A stretch of DNA of 64,000 bases from Pigmentiphaga daeguensis (lineage in GTDB: Bacteria > Pseudomonadota > Gammaproteobacteria > Burkholderiales > Burkholderiaceae_B): NCBI RefSeq assembly GCF_039523035.1, contig NZ_BAAAEN010000027.1, forward strand, positions 1 through 64,000. Reading direction: 5' to 3'. Positions 1 through 9,006 of the stretch are shown piece by piece. Position numbers and translations under genes: made by a program. Positions within the stretch are counted from its first letter, which is position 1. Each line of letters begins with the position of its first letter. The notes beneath the pieces are model-generated. The model saw only the letters and a program-made list of their open reading frames with translations. It was not told where the DNA came from and searched no databases.

Positions 1-48
1 GGCTTGCTCATGTTCCTCAATCAGGGCTTGCAAAACGGCACGAGCCAT
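1..48 (-). CDS. 5' end of an unidentified ORF running off the window
   Basis: An ATG at 48 on the minus strand opens 16 codons (MARAVLQALIEEHEQA) that continue past the window edge. No Shine-Dalgarno sequence is evident. It lies just beyond the broken end of the Bug gene at 89, so it could be the start of a transposase from an element that interrupted that gene. That is inference: no family motif can be seen in so short a piece. Confidence 0.2.
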   Translation of the reverse strand, partial: MARAVLQALIEEHEQA

Positions 49-88
49 GAACAGGGGGTAGCGGCGGGAGTCTATATAATCGTCAGGG

Positions 89-808
89 ATGCGACAGATA
101 GGGATAGGGACGACGGGGCCGATGACGGTGAACCCGGCGCTGTACGGGTCGAAGATGCCGTTCGACACCCGCAAGGACCTGGCCATGGTGGGCGTGATCG
201 CCAGCAGTCCCAACGTGCTGCTGGTGCATCCCTCGGTGCCGGCGCGCAGCCTGCAGGAACTGGTCGCCTATGCCCGCGCGCACCCGGGCGGCCTGAATTT
301 CGCGTCGTCGGGCGTGGGGAGCACCAACCACCTGGCCGGAGAGCTGTTCAAATCGCTGGCGCAGGTCGAGATCGTGCACGTGCCCTACAAGGGCAACCAG
401 GACGCGCTGACCGACCTGCTGGCCCAGCGCGTGCAGATCCTGTTCAGCGGCGTGCCGCCGGTGCTGTCGTTCATCAAGTCGGGCCAGTTGCGCGCGCTGG
501 CGGTGGCGGGGCCCGAACCCTCGCCGGCGCTGCCGGGAGTACCCACCGTGGCGCAGGCCGGACTGCCGGGGGCCGAGGTCGTGGCCTGGTACGGCCTGAT
601 CGCCCCGGCGGGCACGCCGCGCCCGGTAATCGAGCGGCTGAACGCGGAACTGCGCAAGGCGCTGGCGCTGCCCGAGGTCCGGGCCCAGCTGGCTTCGGCG
701 GGCGCCGACCCCTCCAATGACGGTCCCGAGGCCTTCTCCAGGCTGGTCGATACCGAATTGCAGAGATGGCAGCGCGTCATCACCCATGCCAACATCAGGA
801 TGGAATGA
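89..808 (+). pseudogene. 5'-truncated Bug/TctC-family solute-binding protein
   Basis: The 239 readable codons match the C-terminal two thirds of a tripartite-tricarboxylate-transporter binding protein: GTTGPMTVNPALY, an HVPYKGN segment, a LRALAV segment and a terminal WQRVI. Intact family members are about 325 residues and start with a signal peptide followed by PxRPIxxIVPF, which is missing here. An in-frame TAA at 77-79 and unrelated sequence further upstream place a break near position 95-100. The ATG at 89 is therefore probably not a native start. The stop overlaps the start of the next gene (ATGA). Probably a non-functional remnant cut by insertion or rearrangement. Confidence 0.7.
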
Positions 809-1473
809 TCATGCAGGCAACCGGCTTGATCGCGGTCTGGCTACACGTGCCGCCGCATCGCGAAGAAGAGTTCCATGCGTGGTACGAATTGGAGCACATA
901 CCCCAGGTGGTCGGGCTGGACGGGTTCGTCAGCGGGCGCCGCTACTATTGCGACGACGCGTTCCCCAAGTTCCTGGCGCTTTATGAGACGCGGGATGAAA
1001 GCGTGGAGGACAGTCCCGGCTTCCAGCACGTGGTGACGCATCCGACGCCGTGGTCGGGCCGGATATGGACTTTCTTCGGCAAGGACCGCATCCGGCAGAA
1101 CCTGGCCCGCCTGGCGTCGGTGGCGCATGGCGGGCATCCGGATCCTGGCGCCGTGCTGCTGCGTGCCTTCCGTGCGCCGCGTCCCCTGGCCGAGGCCGAC
1201 GGGCTGGAGCAGGGGCGGGCCAGCGCGGAGATTCCGGGCTGCACCGGATACCGGCTGTTTCGCCAGGTCCGCGACCCCGGGCGCTACCTGGAAATCTTCG
1301 ATTTCGCCGCGCCGGAGCAGGCGGCGGAGCCGGCCCTGGCGGCCTTCTTCGACCGTCCCGCACGGCGCCGCTTCGACGACGGCGCCCGGGACGTGGTACG
1401 GCACGTCTATGCGGCCACCGGGACGCCGCTGGTGAAGGGCAGGGGAGTCAGGGGCGCAGGTAGCCCAGGATGA
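805..1473 (+). CDS. Dimeric alpha/beta-barrel-like protein of unknown function
   Basis: A 222-residue protein starting at the ATG that overlaps the preceding TGA, so it is translationally coupled to the Bug remnant. The N-terminal half (VWLHVPPHREEEFHAWY, then EHIP and later FLALYET) looks like a ferredoxin-like dimeric alpha-beta barrel of the EthD/DUF4286 kind. The second half seems to repeat that fold (YRLFRQVRDPGRYLEIFDF). Such proteins often accompany catabolic genes in Bordetella-like genomes, but no reaction can be assigned. The last 26 nt overlap the 3' end of the converging TetR gene. Confidence 0.6.
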   Translation: MIMQATGLIAVWLHVPPHREEEFHAWYELEHIPQVVGLDGFVSGRRYYCDDAFPKFLALYETRDESVEDSPGFQHVVTHPTPWSGRIWTFFGKDRIRQNLARLASVAHGGHPDPGAVLLRAFRAPRPLAEADGLEQGRASAEIPGCTGYRLFRQVRDPGRYLEIFDFAAPEQAAEPALAAFFDRPARRRFDDGARDVVRHVYAATGTPLVKGRGVRGAGSPG

Positions 1474-2101
1474 CATCGACCATGTGGGCCAGCCGCTCGT
1501 CCAGCGCGGCGGGCGCCATCAGGTCGCGGCCGAAGATCTCCGACAGCGTGTACTGGTTGGACAGATAGAAATAGGCCACGCTGGCGATGGAGATATAGAG
1601 CTGCACCGGATCGACGCCGGCGCGGAACAGGCCTTGCGCCTGGCCGCGTTCCAGGATGTCGGCCAGCCACTGCACGAAGGGCGAGTGCATGTCCCGCACC
1701 TGGGACGAACGCTTCAGGTGCGTGGCCTGGTGCAGGTTCTCGTTGTTGAGCAGGCACAGGAACTCCGGGTTTTCCAGGTAGTAGTGCCAAGTGAATTCGA
1801 CCAGCCTGCGCACCGCGTCGGGAGGGTTGAGCGCCTCCAGGTGCAATTCCCGTTCGGCCTGGCGGATCGCGGCATAGGCGCGTTCCATCACGGCCAGGAA
1901 CAGGTCGTCCTTGTTGTTGAAGTAGTAGTAGATCAGCCGCTTGTCGACCTTGGCGCGTTCGGCGATGCGGTCCATGCGGGCCCCGCCCAGGCCCAGCGAC
2001 GCGAACTCGGCGGTCGCGGCCTCCAGGATGATCTGGCGCGTGCGCTCGGCATCGCGGGTGCGGGGCGCATCCGCCGAGGCCTTGGCTGGGCGTGGTGACA
2101 T
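1448..2101 (-). CDS. TetR/AcrR-family transcriptional regulator
   Basis: A 217-residue regulator. Residues about 15-65 carry the TetR helix-turn-helix: an ILEAATAEFASLGLGGARM helix, IAERAKVDKRLIYYYFNNKDDLF as turn and recognition helix, then a C-terminal ligand domain with VEFTWHYYLENPEF, as in RutR/YcdC-like members. The start is the ATG at 2101, directly before a strongly conserved-looking domain. It lies downstream of serB on the same strand with a 59-bp gap. The target is unknown; candidates are the Bug/barrel pair it converges on. Confidence 0.85.
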   Translation of the reverse strand: MSPRPAKASADAPRTRDAERTRQIILEAATAEFASLGLGGARMDRIAERAKVDKRLIYYYFNNKDDLFLAVMERAYAAIRQAERELHLEALNPPDAVRRLVEFTWHYYLENPEFLCLLNNENLHQATHLKRSSQVRDMHSPFVQWLADILERGQAQGLFRAGVDPVQLYISIASVAYFYLSNQYTLSEIFGRDLMAPAALDERLAHMVDVILGYLRP

Positions 2102-2160
2102 GGCGGGCAAATCCTGAAAATGGGGCTGGACCGTAACACTACAACAGAAGCGGCCGCGGA

Positions 2161-3021
2161 TCAGCCCAGGGTATCCTCGAACCAGTTCAGGATGCCGTCC
2201 AGTCCGCAGACGTTCAGCGCGCGGCTGGTCTGCTCGCGCACCACCGGCTTGGCGTGGTAGGCCACGCTCAGGCCGGCCAGTCCCAGCATCTTCAGGTCGT
2301 TGGCGCCGTCGCCCACGGCGATCGCGCGCGACAGCGGGGCGCCGTGGCGCTGGGCGAATTCGCGCAGGTGGCGGGCCTTGCCGTCGGCGTCCAGGATGGC
2401 GCCCTGCACCTTGCCGGTGAGCCGGCCATTCTCCACTTCCAGCGTGTTGGCGTGCGCCTCGTTCAACTGCAGCCGCTGCTGCAGCCGCCTGGTGAACCAG
2501 GTGAAGCCTCCCGACACGAGCAGGGTCTTGATGCCCACCCGCTGCGCCGCCAGCAGCAGGCGCTCGGCGCCCGGGTTCAGCCGCAGCCGTTCCACATAGA
2601 CCTGTTCCAGCGCCTCCAGCGGCAGTCCCTGGAGCAGCGCCACGCGGCGGGTCAGGCTTTCGCTGAAGTCGGCGATCTCGCCCCGCATGGCAGCCTCGGT
2701 GATGGCCGCCACCTGCGGCTTGAGGCCGGCCATGTCGGCGATCTCGTCGATGCACTCGATGTTGATCAGGGTCGAGTCCATGTCCATGGCCAGCACCTTC
2801 CAGTCGGCCAGCCGGGCGCCGGGCTCGACGTAGGCCCAGTCCACGCGGGCTTCCTGGCAGTAGGCGGCGACCTGGGCGCGCGCCGCGGGCGTGTCGTCGG
2901 CCTCGGTCAGGCGGACGGCGCCGGGAGCGAGCTCGACGATCCGCCGGGCGCGGGCCAGGGCCGAGACGTGTTCGATGGCCGCCTGGGCAAGGTCGGGGGC
3001 CTGGATAACGAGATGGGTCAT
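2161..3021 (-). CDS. serB: Phosphoserine phosphatase
   Basis: Catalyses the last step of serine synthesis, O-phosphoserine to L-serine plus phosphate, in the cytoplasm. The 286-residue protein has the HAD-family signature DMDST at 80-84 (nucleophile D80, acid D82), S170 in VSGGF as motif II, and GDGAND at 237-242 as motif IV. ECIDEIAD after motif I is typical of SerB. The N-terminal 75 residues form the ACT-like extension found in proteobacterial SerB. It lies 29 bp downstream of mfd on the same strand, so the two are probably co-transcribed. Confidence 0.95.
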   Translation of the reverse strand: MTHLVIQAPDLAQAAIEHVSALARARRIVELAPGAVRLTEADDTPAARAQVAAYCQEARVDWAYVEPGARLADWKVLAMDMDSTLINIECIDEIADMAGLKPQVAAITEAAMRGEIADFSESLTRRVALLQGLPLEALEQVYVERLRLNPGAERLLLAAQRVGIKTLLVSGGFTWFTRRLQQRLQLNEAHANTLEVENGRLTGKVQGAILDADGKARHLREFAQRHGAPLSRAIAVGDGANDLKMLGLAGLSVAYHAKPVVREQTSRALNVCGLDGILNWFEDTLG

Positions 3022-3049
3022 GGGCAGGGGATGGGAAGGGGAAACGGGT

Positions 3050-6000
3050 TCAGACCAGCGAGCGCAGTACCGTGCGCACGGCGTCCACGCGTGCCTTCAG
3101 GTCGGCGCCCTTGATCTCGATGCGCAGCTTGTCCTGGCCCGACAGCCGCATGTGGCGGTTCTTCTGGACCAGGCCGATGACGCGCATCGGATCGATGGGA
3201 GGATTGGGCTCGAATTGCAGCACGGCGGCCGATTCGCTGGCGTCGATCTTGATCACGCCCACCGACTTGGCCGCCAGGCGCAGCCGGTGGATCTCGATCA
3301 GGGCGCGCGCCGCCTCGGGCAGCTTGCCGAAACGGTCGATCAGCTCTTCCTGGATCGTGTCGATGTCGGCGGCGTCCTCGCAGTTGGCCAGGCGCTTGTA
3401 GATCGCCAGGCGCGCGTGCACGTCGCCGCAATAGTCCTGCGGCAGCAGGGCGGGCACGTGCAGGTTGATCTCGGTAGTGGCCGACAGGGGGGCGTTCAGG
3501 TCGGGTTCGCGGCCGTTCTTCAGGGCGCGTACCGCCTCGTTCAGCATGTCGGTGTACATCTGGAAGCCGACTTCCTGGATGTTGCCCGATTGCGATTCGC
3601 CCAGCACCTCGCCCACGCCCCGTATCTCCAGGTCGTGCATGGCCAGGTAGAAGCCCGAGCCCAGTTCCTCCATGGCCTGGATGGCCTCCAGGCGCTTCCT
3701 GGCGTTGCTGGTGATGGCGTCCTCGCCGGGCGTCAGCAGGTAGGCGTAGGCCTGGTGATGGGAACGCCCCACGCGGCCGCGCAACTGGTGCAGCTGGGCC
3801 AGGCCGAAGCGGTCGGCGCGATGCAGCACGATGGTGTTGGCCGTGGGCACGTCGATGCCGGTCTCGATGATGGTGGTGCAAAGCAGCACGTTGTATTTCT
3901 GCTGGTAGAAGGCCTTCATGACCTGCTCCAGCTCGCGCTCGGGCATCTGCCCGTGCGCGACCGCGATGCGCGCCTCGGGCACCAGTTCCTCGAGCTTGGC
4001 GCGGCGGTTGTGGATGGTCTCGACCTCGTTGTGCAGGAAGTACACCTGTCCGCCGCGCTTGAGTTCGCGCAGCAGGGCTTCGCGTATGGTGCTGCCATCC
4101 TCGCGCCGCACGAAGGTCTTGATCGCCAGCCGCTTCTGCGGCGCGGTGGCGATGACCGAGAAGTCGCGTATGCCTTCCAGCGACATGCCCAGCGTACGGG
4201 GAATGGGCGTGGCGGTCAGCGTCAGCACGTCGACCTCGGCGCGCAGCGCCTTGAGCGCTTCCTTCTGGCGCACGCCGAAGCGATGCTCCTCGTCGATGAT
4301 GACCAGGCCGAGGTTCTTGAACCTGACCTTGTCCGAGAGCAGCTTGTGCGTGCCGATGACGATGTCGACCCGGCCGTCGTTGATCTGCTCGATGGAGGCG
4401 CTGATGTCCTTGGCCGACTTGAAGCGGGACAGCTCGACCACCCGGACCGGCCAGTCGGCGAAGCGGTCGGCGAAGTTCTGGGCGTGCTGCTCGGCCAGCA
4501 GGGTGGTCGGGCACAGCAGCGCGACCTGCTTGCTGTTGGCCACGGCGATGAAGGCGGCGCGCAGCGCCACCTCGGTCTTGCCGAAGCCCACGTCGCCGCA
4601 CACCAGCCGGTCCATGGGCTTGCCCGAGGTCATGTCCTGGATCACGGCCTGGATGGCGGCGGCCTGGTCCGGCGTTTCCTCGAAGCCGAAGGATTCGGCG
4701 AAGGCCTCGTAGTCCGACATGGGCAGCTTGAACATATGGCCCTGGCGCAGCGCGCGGCGGGCATAGAGGTTCAGCAGCTCGGCGGCGGCGTCGCGGGCCT
4801 GGCCGGCGGCCTTGCGGCGGGCTTTTTCCCATTGGCCGGAGCCCAGCTGGTGCAGCGGCGCGGTCTCGGGATCGGCGCCGCTGTAGCGGGCGATGACGTG
4901 CAGCTGCGACACCGGCACGTACAGCGTGCTGCCGCCGGCGTACTCCAGGTGCAGGAATTCCATTTCCCCTTCGCCGATGTCCATGCTGACCAGGCCCTGG
5001 TAGCGGCCGATGCCGTGCTGGACGTGGACGACAGGGTCGCCCACGCGCAGCTCGGACAGGTCGCGCACCATGGATTCGACGTTGCTGGCGCGCTCCTGCC
5101 CGCGCTTGCCGCGGCGGACGGCGTGGCCCGGGAACAGGTCGCTCTCGGTCAGGAACAGCAGCTTGGGGTCGGCCAGGCCGAAGCCCGAGGACAGCGGCGC
5201 GATGCCGATGGCGAAGGACGACGCGCGGCCCAGGAAGTCCTGCACGGATTCGACCGGCTCGGGATCCAGCCCGAACTCGGCCAGCATCTGGGCGATGGTC
5301 TCGCGGCGGCCCGCGGACTCGGCGCACAGCAGCACCCGCTGGTCCTGCCGGGCCGCCAGCGCGCGCAGGCGCGCCACCGGGTCCTCGGCCTTGCGTTGCA
5401 CGGCGACCTCGGGCGGCGCGGTGAAGGCGGGGTGCGGGCGATCGCCCGCCAGGGCCAGGCGGGCGAAGCGTTTCAGGTGGCCGAACAGGCCATCGGTATC
5501 CAGGAAGATCCGGGACGGGGGCAGGATGGGACGCTCGCGGTCGCTCTTGAGGAATTCATAGCGGCTGGAGGTGTCCTGCAGGAAGCGCCGGATGGTGTCC
5601 TCGGCGTCGCCCAGCGTGACCGCGATGGTCTGCTCGCCCAGGTAGTCGAACAGCGTCGCGGTCTCGTCGAAGAACAGCGGCAGGTAGTATTCGACGCCCG
5701 GGAAGGCGATGCCGTTGCCGATGTCCTTGTAGGGCGTGGCGCGCGACGGGTCGCCCTCGAATTCCTCGCGGAAGCGCGCGCGGAATTCGTTGCGCGCGGC
5801 CTCGTCCATCGGGAACTCGCGCCCCGGCAGCATCTGGATCTCCTTGACGGGATACAGGCTGCGCTGGGTGTCGATGTCGAAGCTGCGGATGGACTCGATG
5901 GTGTCGTCGAACAGGTCCAGCCGGTAGGGCAGGGCCGAGCCCATGGGGAAGAGATCGATCAGGCTGCCGCGGATGCAGAATTCGCCGGGCGCGGTCACCT

Positions 6001-6535
6001 GGGTGACGTGCGTGTAGTTGGCCAGCGTCAGTTGCGCCCGCAGCGCGGCTTCGTCCAGCCGGTCGCCCTGCTTGAACGAGAACGTGTAGGCCGCCAGGAA
6101 CGCGGGCGGGGCCAGCCGGTACAGCGCGGTCGTGACCGGTATCGTCAGGACGTCCACGTCCTGGCGCAGCAGGGCGTGCAAGGCCTTCAGGCGCTCGGAG
6201 ATCAGGTCTTCGTGGGGCGAGAACGCGTCGTAGGGCAGGGTTTCCCAGTCGGGAAACTGGTGCACCCGCAGGCCGGGCGAGAACAGGCGGATTTCCTCGG
6301 CCAGGCGCTGGGCGTCGAGCGGGTCGGCCGTCAGCACCGCCAGCGGCTTGCCGGCGCGGCGTGCCAGGTCGGCCAGCAGCCAGGCATCGCCGGCTCCCGG
6401 CGGGCGGGGCTGGGCATAGCGTTCGCCGGGCCTGAGCGCGGCCAGCACGGCTTGCGTCAACGCCGAGGGCAGGCAGGCGGCGGGCGTGCTGGCGGAAGGG
6501 GAAGACGTGGAGGCTGTACTGGCTGGGAGGGACAT
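3050..6535 (-). CDS. mfd: Transcription-repair coupling factor Mfd
   Basis: DNA translocase that removes stalled RNA polymerase and recruits UvrA for strand-specific repair. The 1161-residue product is close to the family length (E. coli about 1148). It has a UvrB-like N-terminal region, the RNA-polymerase-interaction/CarD-like segment near residues 515-550 (EFLHLEYAGGSTLYVP), the SF2 motor with Walker A GDVGFGKTE near 650 and DEEH near 748, the TRG motif region (HQLRGRVGRS), and a C-terminal autoinhibitory domain. The ATG at 6535 (MSLPAS) was chosen over longer upstream readings because those run into ispD and its promoter region. ispD is divergent, 69 bp away. Confidence 0.96.
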   Translation of the reverse strand: MSLPASTASTSSPSASTPAACLPSALTQAVLAALRPGERYAQPRPPGAGDAWLLADLARRAGKPLAVLTADPLDAQRLAEEIRLFSPGLRVHQFPDWETLPYDAFSPHEDLISERLKALHALLRQDVDVLTIPVTTALYRLAPPAFLAAYTFSFKQGDRLDEAALRAQLTLANYTHVTQVTAPGEFCIRGSLIDLFPMGSALPYRLDLFDDTIESIRSFDIDTQRSLYPVKEIQMLPGREFPMDEAARNEFRARFREEFEGDPSRATPYKDIGNGIAFPGVEYYLPLFFDETATLFDYLGEQTIAVTLGDAEDTIRRFLQDTSSRYEFLKSDRERPILPPSRIFLDTDGLFGHLKRFARLALAGDRPHPAFTAPPEVAVQRKAEDPVARLRALAARQDQRVLLCAESAGRRETIAQMLAEFGLDPEPVESVQDFLGRASSFAIGIAPLSSGFGLADPKLLFLTESDLFPGHAVRRGKRGQERASNVESMVRDLSELRVGDPVVHVQHGIGRYQGLVSMDIGEGEMEFLHLEYAGGSTLYVPVSQLHVIARYSGADPETAPLHQLGSGQWEKARRKAAGQARDAAAELLNLYARRALRQGHMFKLPMSDYEAFAESFGFEETPDQAAAIQAVIQDMTSGKPMDRLVCGDVGFGKTEVALRAAFIAVANSKQVALLCPTTLLAEQHAQNFADRFADWPVRVVELSRFKSAKDISASIEQINDGRVDIVIGTHKLLSDKVRFKNLGLVIIDEEHRFGVRQKEALKALRAEVDVLTLTATPIPRTLGMSLEGIRDFSVIATAPQKRLAIKTFVRREDGSTIREALLRELKRGGQVYFLHNEVETIHNRRAKLEELVPEARIAVAHGQMPERELEQVMKAFYQQKYNVLLCTTIIETGIDVPTANTIVLHRADRFGLAQLHQLRGRVGRSHHQAYAYLLTPGEDAITSNARKRLEAIQAMEELGSGFYLAMHDLEIRGVGEVLGESQSGNIQEVGFQMYTDMLNEAVRALKNGREPDLNAPLSATTEINLHVPALLPQDYCGDVHARLAIYKRLANCEDAADIDTIQEELIDRFGKLPEAARALIEIHRLRLAAKSVGVIKIDASESAAVLQFEPNPPIDPMRVIGLVQKNRHMRLSGQDKLRIEIKGADLKARVDAVRTVLRSLV

Positions 6536-6604
6536 CGGTTTCGCGGAAAGAGCGTCGCCCAGGGGCCGGCGCGGGCGTGGCGGCAATTCCGTATTATAGA
6601 AGCC

Positions 6605-7333
6605 ATGAGACCGATTTCCCGTTTGATCGCCATCGTGCCGGCCGGTGGCGTGGGGGCGCGCGCCGCCGATCCCGCGCCGGATCCGGCGGCCGCCGCGCCG
6701 GTGCGGCCCAAGCAATACCGGCTCCTGGGCGGCCGGCCCATGCTGCGCCATGCCGTCCAGGCACTGTTGCGCGACGACCGCATCGGGCAGGTGGTGGTGG
6801 CCGTCGGCCCGGACGACACCCTGGCGGGCGCCGCGCTGGAGGGATTGCCACGCGTGGCCTGCCTGCCGTGTGGCGGCGCCACCCGCGCCGAGACCGTCAC
6901 CAATGCGCTGGCGCGCTGCGGGGCCGAGGCCGACGACTGGGTCCTGGTGCACGATGCCGCGCGTCCGGGCCTGCCGGCGGAGGTGTTGCGGGCGCTGATC
7001 GACGCCTGCCTGGACGACGAGGTCGGCGGGCTGGTGGCCATGCCGGTGGCCGATACCATCAAGACCCAGGGCGGCGGCGCCGTGCCCCGCGTGGCGGGCA
7101 CCGTGCCGCGCGAAGGGCTGTGGCAGGCCCAGACGCCCCAGATGTTCCGAGCCGGCCTGTTGCGCCGCGCGCTGGCCCATGCCGCGGTGCGCGGGCTGGC
7201 CGTGACGGACGAGGCAAGCGCGGTCGAGGCGCTGGGGCTGGCGCCCCGCCTGGTGGCGGGCACGCTGTCGAATTTCAAGGTGACCTGGCCCCAGGATTTC
7301 GCCTTGATGGAAAAACTGCTGGACGCATCATGA
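6605..7333 (+). CDS. ispD: 2-C-methyl-D-erythritol 4-phosphate cytidylyltransferase
   Basis: Third step of the MEP isoprenoid pathway: MEP plus CTP gives CDP-ME. The 242-residue protein has the nucleotide-binding start (IVPAGGVGAR), PKQY, HDAARP at the CTP/metal site and TPQMF near the C-terminus. It is odd in that about 18 Ala/Pro-rich residues separate GAR from RPKQY, several times the usual spacing, and the common PAAG reads PAGG. The TGA overlaps the ispF ATG, so the pair is translationally coupled. Confidence 0.93.
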   Translation: MRPISRLIAIVPAGGVGARAADPAPDPAAAAPVRPKQYRLLGGRPMLRHAVQALLRDDRIGQVVVAVGPDDTLAGAALEGLPRVACLPCGGATRAETVTNALARCGAEADDWVLVHDAARPGLPAEVLRALIDACLDDEVGGLVAMPVADTIKTQGGGAVPRVAGTVPREGLWQAQTPQMFRAGLLRRALAHAAVRGLAVTDEASAVEALGLAPRLVAGTLSNFKVTWPQDFALMEKLLDAS

Positions 7334-7881
7334 ACAAAGACAAGGACATCGATCCCACCACCTATCCCTACCGCATCGGACAGGGCTACGACGTGCACGC
7401 CCTGGTCGAAGGGCGGCCGCTGATCATAGGCGGGGTCCGGATCGAGCATACGCATGGCCTCCTGGGCCATTCCGACGCCGACGTGCTGCTGCACGCGGTC
7501 ACCGACGCCATCCTGGGCGCGGCGGGGCTGGGCGACATCGGCCGCCACTTTCCCGATACCGATCCCGCCTATGCCGGCGCCGACAGCCGGCTGCTGCTGC
7601 GCACCGCGATGCAGCGGGTAAGCGAAGCGGGCTGGCAGGTCATCAACGTCGACGCGACGGTCCACGCCCAGGCGCCCAAGATCGGCCCCCACGCGCCCGC
7701 CATGGCCGCCAACATCGCCCAGGACCTGGGCGTGCCGGGGGCGTGCGTCAACATCAAGGCCAAGACCAACGAGGCCCTGGGTTTCCTGGGGCGCAAGGAA
7801 GGCATCGCCGCGACCGTGGTCGCGATGCTGGCGCGCAAGCCCGATCCCTTCCTGTACAAGGACCTGTACGCGGGGGATTGA
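7330..7881 (+). CDS. ispF: 2-C-methyl-D-erythritol 2,4-cyclodiphosphate synthase
   Basis: Converts CDP-ME-2-phosphate to ME-cPP with release of CMP. The 183-residue protein carries the zinc site D21-x-H23 in GYDVH and H55 in DVLLHAVTDA, plus HSDAD, the GRHFPDTDP loop, and the C-terminal KAKTNEALGFLGRKEGIA segment that contributes to the active site between trimer subunits. It has a short N-terminal extension of about 15 residues compared with E. coli (159 residues). It directly follows ispD with a 4-nt overlap; the two functions act in the same pathway. Confidence 0.96.
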   Translation: MNKDKDIDPTTYPYRIGQGYDVHALVEGRPLIIGGVRIEHTHGLLGHSDADVLLHAVTDAILGAAGLGDIGRHFPDTDPAYAGADSRLLLRTAMQRVSEAGWQVINVDATVHAQAPKIGPHAPAMAANIAQDLGVPGACVNIKAKTNEALGFLGRKEGIAATVVAMLARKPDPFLYKDLYAGD

Positions 7882-7906
7882 CCCCGCCTGGATGGAGTTG
7901 CCGGAC

Positions 7907-9001
7907 ATGACCGAACCCCGAGTTTCCACCGAGGCCGTGCGCGCCTTCTGTCACGCGCTGCCCAAGGCCGAGCTGCACTGCCACCTGCTGGGCGCGCTGC
8001 GCCGTTCCACCTTCCACGAACTGGCGGGCGGCAAGGGCGGGCTGTCCAGCGAGCAGATCGACGGCCTGTATGCCCACGGCGAGAAGCGCCAGGGCGCGAT
8101 CCCCGGCCTGCGCGCGCTGGAGGACTACGGCCTGCGCACGCTGGACGATTTCTACCGCGTGACCCGCGAATACCTGGAGGATGCCCGCGCGCACAACGTG
8201 CTGTACGCGGAGTTCTTCTGGAATCCCACGGGCTCGGTGCGCGGCTCGGGCCTTTCCTATGCCGCCATCCAGGACGCGATGGTGCGCGCCATCCACGACG
8301 CCGAGCGCGACCTGGGCATCGTCGGGCGCCTGGTGCCGGCCATCGACCGCGAGGCACCGCCCGCCGCCGCGGTGGAAATGGTCGAATGGATGGTGGCGGC
8401 CCGGCGCGACGAGGTGCCGGGCATAGGCATCGACTACCGCGAGGCGCTCGGCCCGCCGGAGTGGTTCGAACAGGCTTACGCCGACGCTCGCCGCGCGGGC
8501 CTCAAGACCACCGCCCACGCCGGCGAGTACGGCCTGCCGTGGACCAACGTGCAGACCGCGCTGGACGTGCTCAAGGTCGATCGCATCGACCACGGCTACA
8601 CGGTCGTCGACCAGCCGGAACTGGCGCGACGCTGCGTCGAATCGGGCATCGTGTTCGCGGTCGTGCCCGCCAATTCGTACTACCTGCGCACGCTGCCGCC
8701 GGACCGGTGGGCGCTGGACCATCCCATTCGCAAGATGCGCGCGATGGGCCTGCGCATCCATCCCAACAGCGACGATCCCACTCTGCACAACATCACCCAG
8801 ACCAAGGCCTGGACCATGATGGTCGAGGACTTCGAGTTCCCCGTCGCCGACCTGCGCGACTTCATGCTGAACGGCCTGGCCGGCGCCTGGGTGGACGCGG
8901 GCCAGCGCAAGGCCTGGAGCGCCGACTGGAATCGCCGCTTCGACGACTTGCACCGGCAGCATTTCCGCACCCCGGCCACTCCCTCCCACTCTGCTGCCTG
9001 A
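7907..9001 (+). CDS. Adenosine/adenine deaminase family protein
   Basis: A 364-residue metal-dependent amidohydrolase of the adenosine deaminase family. From the ATG at 7907 it has HxH (H24, H26) in ELHCHLLGALR, HAGEYG for the third metal histidine with the catalytic Glu, DRIDHGYTVVDQ, and NSDDPTLHN, where the Asp binds metal. This start has GGAG nine bases upstream, whereas the ATG at 7892 has none. Substrate could be adenosine, adenine or aminofutalosine; the sequence does not decide this. A Bug-family binding protein follows at once and may import a related compound. Confidence 0.85.
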   Translation: MTEPRVSTEAVRAFCHALPKAELHCHLLGALRRSTFHELAGGKGGLSSEQIDGLYAHGEKRQGAIPGLRALEDYGLRTLDDFYRVTREYLEDARAHNVLYAEFFWNPTGSVRGSGLSYAAIQDAMVRAIHDAERDLGIVGRLVPAIDREAPPAAAVEMVEWMVAARRDEVPGIGIDYREALGPPEWFEQAYADARRAGLKTTAHAGEYGLPWTNVQTALDVLKVDRIDHGYTVVDQPELARRCVESGIVFAVVPANSYYLRTLPPDRWALDHPIRKMRAMGLRIHPNSDDPTLHNITQTKAWTMMVEDFEFPVADLRDFMLNGLAGAWVDAGQRKAWSADWNRRFDDLHRQHFRTPATPSHSAA

Positions 9002-9006
9002 CGACC

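Noticed and set aside
2891..7333. A very long plus-strand reading frame covering the region opposite serB and mfd and running into ispD
   Set aside because: It is the antisense shadow of GC-rich mfd; its protein is low-complexity (runs of Q, R, G and V) with no family motif. Only its last part, from 6605, is real and is ispD.
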